From: JAZGGS01 sp963764825
GTDB lineage: Bacteria > Bacteroidota > Ignavibacteria > Ignavibacteriales > Ignavibacteriaceae
NCBI GenBank assembly: GCA_963764825.1
Contig: CAVXUA010000001.1
Coordinates: forward strand, 1 to 64,000
Direction: 5' to 3'
Length of the DNA: 64,000 nucleotides
The notes under the pieces were generated by a model, which was not told where the DNA came from, did not search any database, and was given only the letters and a program-made list of their open reading frames with translations. The first letter of the stretch is position 1, and each line of letters begins with the position of its first letter. Made by a program: the position numbers and the translations under genes. Shown here in pieces: positions 9,818-19,579 of this stretch.

Positions 9818-11143
9818 TTAGTGGAATAATTCAACTGAATTATTAGTCTCTATCAATTCTCCAGCACAGTTGCCGTTTTCCATCCCGGTTATGTTTATTT
9901 CCGTTAGGATGTTAATAAATTCGCTCTTTGCATTGCTTATAATTTTAACATAATTTGATGAGAAACCTTTCATTTTTCCATCCTGGTCTTCAGCTTCAAA
10001 AAGCACTTCCAGCTTCTTCCCAATCATACTTCTGTAGAATTCTTGTCTTTTCTTCTCACTTAAAATCCTTAGGATGTTACTTCTTCTTTTTCTTTCTTCA
10101 GCATTAATTTTGCTTTGCATAGATGCTGCAAGAGTATCCGGTCTTTCGGAATAACTAAAAACATGAAGATAGGAAACAGGTAAATCTCTAAGAAAGTTAT
10201 GCGATGCAATAAAATCTTCCTCTTCTTCGCCGGGAAAACCAACAATTACATCAACACCAATTGAAAGATTTTCAATTCTATCTTTTGCTTGTGCAATAAG
10301 AGACTCATATTCCTCAACGTTATAACGCCGCTGCATCGCACGTAATATCCGTGAGCTTCCGCTTTGCAGAGGAATGTGAAAATGTTTGCATAATTTATTA
10401 TTTTCGGCAACAAGCTCTAAAATATCTTCCGTTAAAAGATTCGGTTCAATAGAACTTATCCTGATCCTGTAATCACCGTCAACAAGAATTAATTCTTTAA
10501 GCAAATTATACAAATTTGAATTCGCTGATTTTCCGTAATCGCCAACATTAACCCCGGTTAGAATAATTTCTTTGTAACCGTTATTTACAAGTTTCTCAAA
10601 TTCTTTAACTGCATCATTAGCCTGCATACTCCTGCTTCCCCCACGTGCAAGGGGAATTGTACAGAAAGTACATTTATAATCACACCCATCCTGAATTTTT
10701 AGGAAAGCCCTGGTTCTGTTGTCAGCATCAGTTGAAGAAGCGATTCCAAAGTCTTTTAAACCATCAGTTGAAGAAACATGAACACAGGTTGGTTGGTTCT
10801 TTTCAAAGCTATCAAGGAGGGAAAAAAGATTGAACTTTTCATTGCTGCCAAGTACAGCATCTACCCCTTCAATATTAGCAAGGTCTTCCGGTCGAAGTTG
10901 GGCGTAACAGCCAGTTATAATTACATAAGCATTTGGATTTTTACGCAAAGCTCTTCTTACAAGCTGTCTGCACTCTCTCTCTGCACTTTCAGTAACTGTG
11001 CAAGTATTAAAAACGTAGATGTCTGCTTCTTCCTTAAAATCAACAATTTTGTAACCGTTGCTCAAAAATTGGTTACCAATTGTAGAAGTCTCGGCAAAGT
11101 TTAGTTTGCAACCTAAAGTATGTAGGGCTACTTTGTTTGGCAT
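9818..11143 (-). CDS. mtaB: tRNA t6A37 methylthiotransferase MtaB
   Basis: Radical SAM enzyme that adds a methylthio group to t6A at position 37 of tRNAs reading ANN codons. 441 residues, full length and intact. The N-terminal UPF0004 domain carries the auxiliary cluster cysteines C12 (LGCKLN), C48 (NTCTV) and C79 (TGCYAQ). The radical SAM core starts at C154-x3-C158-x2-C161 (GCDYKCTFCTIPLARG), and a TRAM-like tail follows RKRRSNILRI. The LGCKLN and NTCTVT forms fit MtaB rather than MiaB or RimO. It lies downstream of rpsA past a terminator, so it may have its own promoter. Confidence 0.93.
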   Translation of the reverse strand: MPNKVALHTLGCKLNFAETSTIGNQFLSNGYKIVDFKEEADIYVFNTCTVTESAERECRQLVRRALRKNPNAYVIITGCYAQLRPEDLANIEGVDAVLGSNEKFNLFSLLDSFEKNQPTCVHVSSTDGLKDFGIASSTDADNRTRAFLKIQDGCDYKCTFCTIPLARGGSRSMQANDAVKEFEKLVNNGYKEIILTGVNVGDYGKSANSNLYNLLKELILVDGDYRIRISSIEPNLLTEDILELVAENNKLCKHFHIPLQSGSSRILRAMQRRYNVEEYESLIAQAKDRIENLSIGVDVIVGFPGEEEEDFIASHNFLRDLPVSYLHVFSYSERPDTLAASMQSKINAEERKRRSNILRILSEKKRQEFYRSMIGKKLEVLFEAEDQDGKMKGFSSNYVKIISNAKSEFINILTEINITGMENGNCAGELIETNNSVELFH

Positions 11144-11154
11144 TCAAATTACTA

Positions 11155-11190
11155 AATAAAAGAAAAGCGGGACTAATGAAATCCCGCTTT
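11155..11190 (-). terminator. Rho-independent terminator after rpsA
   Basis: Nine-base-pair stem: AAAGCGGGA at 11164-11172 with TCCCGCTTT at 11182-11190. Read on the minus strand it is followed by a T-rich tail (CTTTTCTTTTAT). It lies 31 bases past the rpsA stop. Confidence 0.8.
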
Positions 11191-11220
11191 AAATATAACT
11201 ACTATTAATTATAAAAAGAT

Positions 11221-13040
11221 TTAGCTCTCTTCAGTTTTTTCAGGTTTGTTATCCTGTACTTCAAAGATTGGGAATTCTGATGAATCAATAGCACCGGTTT
11301 CTGCATCTTTAATATTTTCTACAGAAACTCTTTCAAGCTTATGAGCATTCAGGTATTCCTGAATTTCTCCTTCAGATTTTTCCTTTAAAGCTGCTATAGC
11401 GCTAAGAACAATCTTTTTATTATTCTTATCAAATTCAATCACTTTTAACGGCAGCATAATATCTATAGGAAAATGAGTGCTTAAGTTTTTCAACCTTGTA
11501 GTTGATAACTGGGTAGCAGGAACAAAGCCGTCAACATCATCGGGCAGCTCTGCAATCAATCCTTTTTCAATTATCCTAACAACTTTTCCTTCAGTAATAG
11601 TACCGGTTGTGTATTTTGTTTCAAATGTATCCCATGGATTATCAATAATTTGCTTGTGACCAAGTGATATTTTTCTTGAATCCACATCGACTCCTAAAAC
11701 AATCACTTCAAGTGGTTCGCTTTTTTTAACAACTTCCCCGGGATGGCGAATTTTTTTAGTCCAGGATAAATCGGAAATATGTACAAGCCCGTCTACACCA
11801 GGTTCAAGTTCAACGAACACACCAAAGTTAGTAAGGTTACGCGCAATTCCTGTATGTCTTGAATCAACAGGGTATTTTTGCATTAACGACTGCCAGGGAT
11901 CGGGCTCTAATTGTTTTATACCGAGAGAAATTTTCTTATCCTCTTTATCCAAACTGAGTATAACAGCTTCAATAATTTGCCCCATAGCAACAACCTGTGA
12001 TGGATGTTTAATGTGCTGGGTCCAGCTCATTTCGGAATTATGTATTAAGCCTTCGATTCCTTTTTCAAGTTCGATGAATGCGCCGTAATCTGTAAGTGAA
12101 ACTACACGACCGGAAACTTTATCGCCGACTTTGTGTTTGTTGTCAATTTCTTCCCAGGGGTGAGGAAGAAGTTTCTTCAAGCTAAGCGAAATTCTTTTCT
12201 TTGCTTCATCAAAATCTGTTACAACTATTTTAATGGTTTCATCAAGTTTTACAACTTCGTTAGGATGGTTAATTCTACCCCAACTCAAATCGGTAATATG
12301 AATTAAGCCGTCAACTCCACCCAGGTCAACGAATACGCCAAAGTCAGTAATCGCTTTAACTGTACCTTCAAGTATTTGTCCTTTCTCAAGACTTTCCAGA
12401 TATAGCACCTCTCTGGTCGGAAATTTCTTCTTCAACCAGGACTTTATGAGATACAACTACATTCTCGGTGGGAACATTAACTTTAACAACTTTGAATTCC
12501 ATAGTCTGTCCAACAAAAGCATCAAAGTCTCTTATCGGGCGAACATCAATCTGTGAACCGGGCAGGAATGCTTCCATTCCCATAAGATCGACGACCATAC
12601 CACCCTTAATTCGTTTAATAATTTTGCCTTCAATAATTTCGCCGGTTTCGAATGAGTTAAAAACTTTTTCCCAGATTCTTAAGAAATCAGCTCGTTGTTT
12701 ACTTAATACAAGATTTCCATCCCGGTCTTCAACACTTTCCAGTACAACTTCAATGTCATCACCAACTTCAATTACCTGGTCTTCATAAAATTCACTTTTA
12801 GGTATTGTACCTTCGGATTTAAATCCAATATCTATAATTATACTATCTCCCTGGATACGAACTATTTTACCTTTTATAAGTTCGCCTTCTTTTACATTCC
12901 TAAAAGATTCGGAATAAAGATTTGCCAGATCCATGGAATTCTTCTTGTGAATACTCATCTAAGTTGAATTTATTTTTCGCTTTTTCGTATTCATCAGCTG
13001 AAACAGGTGTCTTCGTCGTTTCTTTTACCTCCTCAGACAT
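11221..13040 (-). CDS. rpsA: 30S ribosomal protein S1
   Basis: Binds mRNA on the small ribosomal subunit and helps initiation on structured or weak leaders. Six S1 (OB-fold) domains can be followed: VKEGELIKGKIVRI, FETGEIIEGKIIK, LEKGQILEGTVKAITDFGVF, VGDKVSGRVVSLTDYGAF, RHTGIARNLTNFGVFVE and TTGTITEGKVVRIIEKG. The start is the ATG at 13038-13040 with GGAGG just upstream, giving MSEEVKETTKTPVSADEYEK. Single-base breaks near 12945 and 12410 split an essential protein, which is strong evidence that they are sequence errors. About 605 residues. The cmk-rpsA order is a very common pairing. Confidence 0.92.
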
Positions 13041-13140
13041 TTATCCTCCGTAAAACTCTGTTATATTGTTAAAAACCATAAAATACAATAAGACAGAAAT
13101 GTTTAGTTTTTAATTAGTTTATTATTTGGTTTTTATAAAC

Positions 13141-13843
13141 TCAGTTATAATTTAATTTAATCCCTTTTTCATCAGCAGTTTTTTTAACTGCTTCCAAAAT
13201 TTTGTTAACCTGCTCGTCAATTGTATATTTTGTTGTATCAACAACAATTGCATCCGGCGCCTGTATTAAAGGGCTTACCTCACGACTCGGAATCAATTCT
13301 ATCGCGCTCAATTAGATTGTTTTTAATATCGTCCAGTTTGACTTCAGTTCCATTTTCTGCAAATTCTTTCGCGCGCCTGCTGGCTCTTTCTTCCAATAAA
13401 GCGGTTAAGAATATTTTAACATCAGCATTCGGAAAAACAATAGTTGTAATATCTCTTCCTTCCATAACAACTCCGCCGCCTTTGCCTCCCATCTCTCTCT
13501 GCTTATCAACCATAATTTTTCTAACTTCCCTAATCTTACTAACATCACTTACATGACTGTTAACTTCCAGCGTTCTAATGTTGCCAGTAAGGTCTTCATC
13601 ATTTACAAATACTTTTGTTTCACCATCAACAAACTCGAGTCTTATTTCACTCTCTTCTGCTAGTGAAATAATCAATTTTTCATCGTCGAGTATCTTATTC
13701 TTAATAGCTAAAAAAGTAATTGCTCTGTACATTGCCCCGGTATCGATATATAAGTAATTCAACCTTGAAGCGACCAGTTTTGCAGAAGTACTTTTACCGG
13801 AGCCAGCAGAGCCATCAATAGCAACGATTAAATTTTCAGACAT
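13141..13843 (-). CDS. cmk: Cytidylate kinase
   Basis: Phosphorylates CMP and dCMP with ATP for nucleotide synthesis. The P-loop is at the N-terminus (IAIDGSAGSGKSTSAKLVA-like), followed by YIDTGAMYRAIT and the GRDITTIVFPNADVKIFLTA segment. A single break near 13288 ends the first frame at RDRIDSES; in the next frame it continues REVSPLIQAPDAIVVDTT to a stop at 13141-13143, giving about 234 residues, normal for the family. It lies between dnaX and rpsA on the same strand. Confidence 0.9.
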
Positions 13844-13949
13844 AGAAATGAAAAATAATTATAAATTATTATTAATCAAACACTTAGCCACTGAAACAAT
13901 TTAGGTGAATATAGTAATTTCGGAGTTTTTTGGGGATTGCGTTTCAGAC

Positions 13950-15636
13950 TCAGTTGATCTTTTCGCCACCTAATTCGTCGATTATTACTTTTTCGTAGGA
14001 ATCCAATTCAGATTCGGTGTGGGATTCGGCAGATTTTTTGACTACTTTAGCTTTGTTTTCATCAAAATTTTGATTTTTAGGACTAACTTTTAGATCAATC
14101 TTCTTCCCGAAATAATGCTCGGTTTTCGTATCGAGGTAATTTTTGTTCATATCAAGGGTTTTCTTTCCTTGCGGATCCTCCAACGAAATTGACAGCTTGT
14201 TTCCGTTGAGTTCAATTAAGTTTACATTTTCAATAACCGGCGCTAGCGTAAGTCCTTTTTCTTTACTTATCTCAGTAACAAATCCTTCCCATCTTTTAAC
14301 AATGTTTTCGAAATTTAATTCCACAACTGTTGAAGGTTGAATATTTAAAACTTTTACACTTTCTGCAGGTTTAATATTATTTTTCTCGGTTTTTGATTTT
14401 CTGTTTGAAGAGAGACTTTTCTTTCCCAAGATTTGGATTGGTCGTTTTATCTGGTGAATAAATAGAATCATTTATATCACTTACACTGTTATTCTGTTTC
14501 AAATTGGATGAAGTATTAATCTCTGAAAGAATTGCAGTAATAGTTGAAGTTTTTTCCAAACCAACCAGGTGGCTTAGTGCGATTTCAATTTTTAATTTTT
14601 GATTTTGCGAATACTTTAATTCTTGTCCAGTCTTGCTAAGAAAATTAAGCAGGCGTAACATATCCCCCTCGGAAAATTTATTCTTATAACCTACATACTT
14701 CTCTTTATAAACATCAGCGGTTTCAGCAAATGAAGCTTTCCCGGTAACCACAACAGTTAAAATATTTCTAAAGTGTTCAATCAAACCATCCATAAAGTCA
14801 ACAAAATCCCACCCGTTTTCATAAAGGGTATTACTTACTTCAAAGACAGCTTTATAATTTTTTTCCAGTACTGCATCTGTAATCTTAAAATAAATCTCTT
14901 CATCTATAAGATTGAGCATCTGGGTAACAGTCTCATGAGTTATTTTCCCTTCGCAATAAGAAACAACCTGGTCAAAATAACTTTCGGCATCTCGTAATGC
15001 ACCATCTGCTTTTTTTGAAATGATGGTAAGCGTAGTATCATCGATTTCAATTTTTTCTGCAGCAGCAATTTTTGCAAGAGTTTCTTTTATTATATCGAGC
15101 TGGATTCTTCTGAAATCATATCTCTGGCAGCGTGAAATTATAGTTAAAGGAACTTTATGTACATCTGTTGTGGCGAAGATAAATATTGTGTGTTCGGGTG
15201 GTTCTTCAAGAGTCTTAAGGAATGCATTGAACGATTCCCTTGTAAGCATATGAACTTCATCAATAATGTAGATTTTATATTTCGATTTTGTTGGTGCATA
15301 TTTCACTGATTCTCGCAAAGTGCGTATCTCATCAATTCCACGATTTGATGCACCATCTATCTCAATAATATCAAGCGATTGAGAATTCTGGATGGAATTA
15401 CATGTTTCACATTCATTACATGGTTCCTGGTTAACCGGGTTATTGCAGTTTAGTGCTTTTGCAAGTAAACGCGCAGTGGTTGTTTTGCCTACTCCTCTTG
15501 GTCCAGTAAAAAGGTATGCGTGAGCAATCCTATTCTTCTTAATTGCATTCTTAAGCGTGTTGGTAACATGTTCCTGTCCCACCACTTCGCTGAATTTTTT
15601 AGGACGCCATTTTCTTGCTGTGACTACAAATGCCAT
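13950..15636 (-). CDS. dnaX: DNA polymerase III subunits gamma/tau
   Basis: Clamp-loader ATPase of the replicative polymerase. The N-terminus MAFVVTARKWRPKKFSEVVG is diagnostic. Walker A (TGPRGVGKTTTARLLAKALN), a four-Cys zinc knuckle (CNNPVNQEPCNECETC), the DEVH box (IIDEVHMLT) and SRCQRYDF follow. The first frame stops after 419 residues (near 14377); the next carries a C-terminal tau-like domain to 13950. Joining the frames needs a +1 change near 14412, not the classical -1 slip, and breaks are common here, so an indel is the simpler reading. About 560 residues when joined. It is followed by cmk. Confidence 0.9.
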
Positions 15637-15685
15637 AGGTTAAAATTAATATATTTTCTTTATTTGCTCTTCTGTTAATATCTAA

Positions 15686-16177
15686 TCAATTTAGTATTTC
15701 TTTTGATAAAAAGGTACAGATTTCTTCTAAATATTTTTTATCCGTTTCATCAAAAGAATTATAATTATAGCTGTCAATATCGAGCACACCAAATAGCTCA
15801 CCGTTTTTAACTACCGGAATAACAATTTCAGAGCGCGAACCTGTATCGCATGAAATGTGTCCGGGAAATTTATCAACATCGGGAACAATTACACTTTCCC
15901 TTTTTTCTGCTGAAGTTCCGCAAACACCTTTTCCTAATTCAATTTCTGTACAAGCAACCTGACCTTGGAAAGGGCCAAGGTAGAGTTTTTTACCATCAAA
16001 AAGATAGAAACCAACCCAGCTTATTTTATCAAAGCTTTGTTTTAGGGCTGCTGTAAGGTTAGACAAATTTGAAAGAAAGTTATCTTTTTTATTAAGCAGG
16101 TTATTTAACTGCTTAATAAGCAATTTGTATTTTTCTTCTGTTGAATGGTTTGAATTGATTATTAGACTCTCTCCCAT
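15686..16177 (-). CDS. msrC: Free methionine-(R)-sulfoxide reductase (GAF domain)
   Basis: Reduces free methionine-R-sulfoxide with thioredoxin as electron source. 163 residues, one GAF domain. The three family cysteines are present: C76 (GQVACTEI), C86 (GKGVCGTSA) and C110 (FPGHISCDTGSRSEI), together with the WVGFYLFDG segment. It starts 5 bases after the lon stop on the same strand, so an oxidative-stress and protein-quality pairing is plausible. Confidence 0.88.
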   Translation of the reverse strand: MGESLIINSNHSTEEKYKLLIKQLNNLLNKKDNFLSNLSNLTAALKQSFDKISWVGFYLFDGKKLYLGPFQGQVACTEIELGKGVCGTSAEKRESVIVPDVDKFPGHISCDTGSRSEIVIPVVKNGELFGVLDIDSYNYNSFDETDKKYLEEICTFLSKEILN

Positions 16178-16182
16178 TCAAA

Positions 16183-18612
16183 TCACTTTTTCTTTGATAC
16201 TTTCTTTTTACGCTTTATTGGTGAACTTTTCATTTTTGCCTTTGGAAATACATAAGGAACTGCATCTTCAAGCTTCGCTATCGGAACAATCTTTAATCCT
16301 TCTTTAACTTTCGCCGAAATTTCCTTCAAGTCAATCTCATTTTCTTTTGGGATTAGAACGGTTTCTATATCATTTCTTTTAGCCGCAAGTAACTTTTCAT
16401 TTAACCCGCCAATAGGAAGAATAGAACCGGTTAGAGTTATTTCCCCGGTCATTGCAACACTGTTGGATGCAGGTTTACCACTAACTGCAGAAAGCATAGC
16501 CAAAGCCATTGTAATTCCAGCAGAAGGTCCGTCTTTAGGTATAGCACCTTCGGGCAGATGAATATGGATTTCTTTTCCTTTATAAAAATCAGGATTCAAA
16601 CCAAATCGTTTAGCTGAAGAACGGAGATAACTTAATGCTGCCTGGGCAGATTCCTTCATCACATTTCCAAGCTGTCCGGTAAGATTTAACTTACCTGCAC
16701 CATTCATTATTGTAGCGTCAACAGTAAGGAGTTCTCCGCCTGTACTCGTCCAGGCCAGCCCGGTAACACTACCAACTTTATTTACCTTGCTGTGCTTCTG
16801 GTGCCTGTACCTGGGGTTCTTCAGGTATGTTTCAACTTTCTCTTCATCAATAATATTTTCTACAATTCTTTTTTTCTTACCGTTGGTTGATTCTTTAGAT
16901 ACAATATCTTTTGCAACTTTTCTAAGGACGGAAGCCATTTCTCTTTCCAGGTTTCTTACACCGGCTTCGCGGGTATACTCACTAATTATTTTTCTTATAG
17001 CTTCATCATCGAACTTAACTTTTTTATCTTCCAGCCCATGCGCTTTTAACTGTTTTGGAATAAGATGTCTTTTTGCAATTTCCATTTTATCATATTCCAG
17101 GTAGCCGGGCAGTTCAATAATTTCCATTCTATCCTGTAGAGGCAGAGGAATATTATATCTTACATTCGCAGTTGTAATAAACATTACATGCTGTAGGTCG
17201 TAATCAACTTCAAGATAGTGATCGTTAAAAGTATGATTCTGCTCAGGATCAAGAACTTCCAGCATTGCAGAAGATGGATCGCCCCGGAAGTCCATACTCA
17301 TTTTATCAACTTCATCTAAAAGAATAACAGGATTTACAGTTCCAGCTCTTTTCATCGATTGAACTATCTTACCCGGCATCGAGCCGATGTATGTTCGTCT
17401 GTGTCCTCTTATTTCCGCTTCATCACGCACGCCACCTAAACTTATCCTAACAAACTTCCTTCCCAAAGCCCTTGCAATCGATTTGCCAAGTGAAGTTTTA
17501 CCAACTCCTGGAGGACCCACAAAACATAGAATTTGACCGCGCATTTGTTTAACAAGGTTTAATACGGCAATATGTTCAATTATTCTTTCCTTCGGTTTTT
17601 TTAAACCAAAATGATCTTCATCCAATATCTTCTGAACATGTTTAATATTAAGTTTATCCTTTGTTCGTTTAGACCACGGCACATCAACAAGCCAATCTAG
17701 ATAATTCCTAATAACCGTAGATTCGGGAGACATTGGCGGGGTTTTTTTAAGTTTGTTTAACTCCTCCAACGCTTTATCCTCAGCCTCTTTGGGCATTTTC
17801 GATTTTTTTATCTTCTCTCTTATTTTGGCAAATTCAGGTGAGCCATCTTCTTCATCACCAAGTTCATCCTGCAGAATTTTAATCTGTTCCTGGATGATAA
17901 ACTTTCGCTGGGTTTTTGAAATATTTTCCTGTACCTTATTATCAATCTCTTTTTCAATTTTAAGAATGTCTATTTCGGAATTAAGGATTTTAATTACTTC
18001 GTAATATTGTTCTTTAAGAGTGTACTTTTGAATTATTGCCTGCTTAACGTCAATTGTCTGGTTTATGTTTGCAGCAGCGTAAAATAATTTCCTGTCTGGT
18101 TCTATAATATTTTCAAAAGCCGAAAGTGTATCGTTGGGAACATTACGGCTTATCTTTACATAATCTTTAAATAGCTGTGACATTTGCCTGATCATAGCAT
18201 TCATTTCGTGATCTGTTTCGGCTGCAGGAATTATCACTTCAACCTTTGCCTCAAAAAATTCTTCCCTGTCTGTAAACTCAACTATCCTTGCCTGTATTAA
18301 ACCGTCCACTAAAATCTTCATTAACCCATTTGGAAGTTTTAATATCTGAACTATTTTTGCAATTGTACCATCCCGGTAAATATCATCTTTGGATGGAGCT
18401 TCGACATTTGATTTTTTTTGTGTGGAAAGAAAAATGTATTTTGTATTATCCTGAACATAATTTGCAGCACGGATCGATTGTTCCCTGCCCACCAGTACGG
18501 GAAAAATCATATATGGAAATATTACAATATCTCTTAAAGGAAGAATAGGCAGGATTTCCGGAATATCTTCTACAAATGAATCTGAATCGGACGTTACGAA
18601 CTTCAATTTCAC
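16183..18612 (-). CDS. lon: ATP-dependent protease Lon
   Basis: Cytoplasmic AAA+ serine protease that degrades misfolded and regulatory proteins. 809 residues and intact. The N-terminal substrate domain (ILPILPLRDIVIFPYMIFPV) comes first, Walker A is at 366-373 (GPPGVGKT), Walker B is PVILLDEVDKM, and the protease domain has the catalytic dyad Ser697 (KDGPSAGITM) and Lys740 (GGLNEKLLAAKR). The tail is short and Lys-rich. It heads a minus-strand series with msrC and dnaX. No obvious HrcA/CIRCE box lies upstream. Confidence 0.96.
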   Translation of the reverse strand: MKLKFVTSDSDSFVEDIPEILPILPLRDIVIFPYMIFPVLVGREQSIRAANYVQDNTKYIFLSTQKKSNVEAPSKDDIYRDGTIAKIVQILKLPNGLMKILVDGLIQARIVEFTDREEFFEAKVEVIIPAAETDHEMNAMIRQMSQLFKDYVKISRNVPNDTLSAFENIIEPDRKLFYAAANINQTIDVKQAIIQKYTLKEQYYEVIKILNSEIDILKIEKEIDNKVQENISKTQRKFIIQEQIKILQDELGDEEDGSPEFAKIREKIKKSKMPKEAEDKALEELNKLKKTPPMSPESTVIRNYLDWLVDVPWSKRTKDKLNIKHVQKILDEDHFGLKKPKERIIEHIAVLNLVKQMRGQILCFVGPPGVGKTSLGKSIARALGRKFVRISLGGVRDEAEIRGHRRTYIGSMPGKIVQSMKRAGTVNPVILLDEVDKMSMDFRGDPSSAMLEVLDPEQNHTFNDHYLEVDYDLQHVMFITTANVRYNIPLPLQDRMEIIELPGYLEYDKMEIAKRHLIPKQLKAHGLEDKKVKFDDEAIRKIISEYTREAGVRNLEREMASVLRKVAKDIVSKESTNGKKKRIVENIIDEEKVETYLKNPRYRHQKHSKVNKVGSVTGLAWTSTGGELLTVDATIMNGAGKLNLTGQLGNVMKESAQAALSYLRSSAKRFGLNPDFYKGKEIHIHLPEGAIPKDGPSAGITMALAMLSAVSGKPASNSVAMTGEITLTGSILPIGGLNEKLLAAKRNDIETVLIPKENEIDLKEISAKVKEGLKIVPIAKLEDAVPYVFPKAKMKSSPIKRKKKVSKKK

Positions 18613-18742
18613 TACCCTGGTTCAACTAATTTCTCCTTGAATTATTTGCATTTATTAAAAAAGAAATATATCGAAATAGATTCCGGCTATCAAGGAAGTT
18701 AGCTTTGGCTTGACTCTAAAGCTTCTTTTGATTGTAAGCTAA

Positions 18743-18780
18743 TTGTAAACAAATAAGCTTATATATAATCTTTATATTTG
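18743..18780 (+). promoter_or_regulatory. Candidate promoter for suhB
   Basis: Two overlapping readings: TTGTAA (18743-18748), 15 bases, then TATAAT (18764-18769), sigma70-like; and TATATTTG at 18773-18780, which fits the TAnnTTTG -7 box of Bacteroidota-type promoters. The start codon is 23 bases further on. The same TATATTTG word precedes the RRM gene (54947) and hrcA (46509, minus). Confidence 0.35.
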
Positions 18781-18803
18781 CCTCGTTAAATATTAGGAAA
18801 TAA

Positions 18804-19571
18804 ATGATTCATGATTTAGTGAGTATTGCTAAAGAGGCAGGCAGTGTAATTAGAGAAGGTTTTGGCAAATCTTTTAAGATTGAGTATAAAACAGGTGATA
18901 ATAATCTGGTTACTGAAATTGATAAAGCTTCTGAAAAAGTTATAACCGATTTTATAAGGAAAAAATATCCATCCCACAGCATACTTGCGGAGGAGGGAAG
19001 CGGCGAACAGAAAGATTCTGAATATCTCTGGGTCATCGATCCGCTGGACGGTACAACTAACTTTGCTCACGGATTACCGATCTTTTCTGTTTCAATTGGA
19101 TTGCAAAAGAATGGTAAAACAATAGCAGGTGTTGTTTATGATGTGATGCGCAATATTATCTTTTCTGCAGAACTTGGTGCAGGTGCTTTTGCTGATTCAG
19201 AAAAAATTACAGTTAGCAATAATGATAACCTTGCACACAGTATGCTTGTAACAGGTTTTCCTTACAATAAAAAAGAAAATCCTGATAAACTGTTTGAAAG
19301 ATTTGTTGCTCTAACTAAAACTGCAAGAGGAGTGCGAAGACTTGGTTCTGCAGCAATTGATTTTTGTTACCTTGCAAGCGGTGTGTTCGATGGTTTCTGG
19401 GAAGTACATTTACATCCCTGGGATATTTGTGCAGGCAAATTGATTGTTGAAGAAGCCGGCGGTCTAGTAACTGATTTCGATGGTAATAAAACAAACATCT
19501 TTACAAAAAGAATTCTTTCAACTAACGGAAAGATTCATGAACAAGTAATCGAAGTTATGGATTCACTTTAA
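18804..19571 (+). CDS. suhB: Inositol-1-monophosphatase family protein
   Basis: Mg-dependent phosphatase of the IMPase/SuhB family; likely substrates are inositol-1-phosphate or similar sugar phosphates. 255 residues. Metal-binding motifs are all present: ILAEEGSG, WVIDPLDGTTNFAHG, and the C-terminal HPWDICAGKLIVEEAGG. Divergent from lon and convergent with fadD. Intact. Confidence 0.9.
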   Translation: MIHDLVSIAKEAGSVIREGFGKSFKIEYKTGDNNLVTEIDKASEKVITDFIRKKYPSHSILAEEGSGEQKDSEYLWVIDPLDGTTNFAHGLPIFSVSIGLQKNGKTIAGVVYDVMRNIIFSAELGAGAFADSEKITVSNNDNLAHSMLVTGFPYNKKENPDKLFERFVALTKTARGVRRLGSAAIDFCYLASGVFDGFWEVHLHPWDICAGKLIVEEAGGLVTDFDGNKTNIFTKRILSTNGKIHEQVIEVMDSL

Positions 19572-19579
19572 AAGTGATT

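Noticed and set aside
14377..14471. Programmed -1 frameshift in dnaX
   Set aside because: The downstream frame is +1 to the first, not -1, and no proper X-XXY-YYZ heptamer sits in the zero frame; indels of this kind are frequent in the window.
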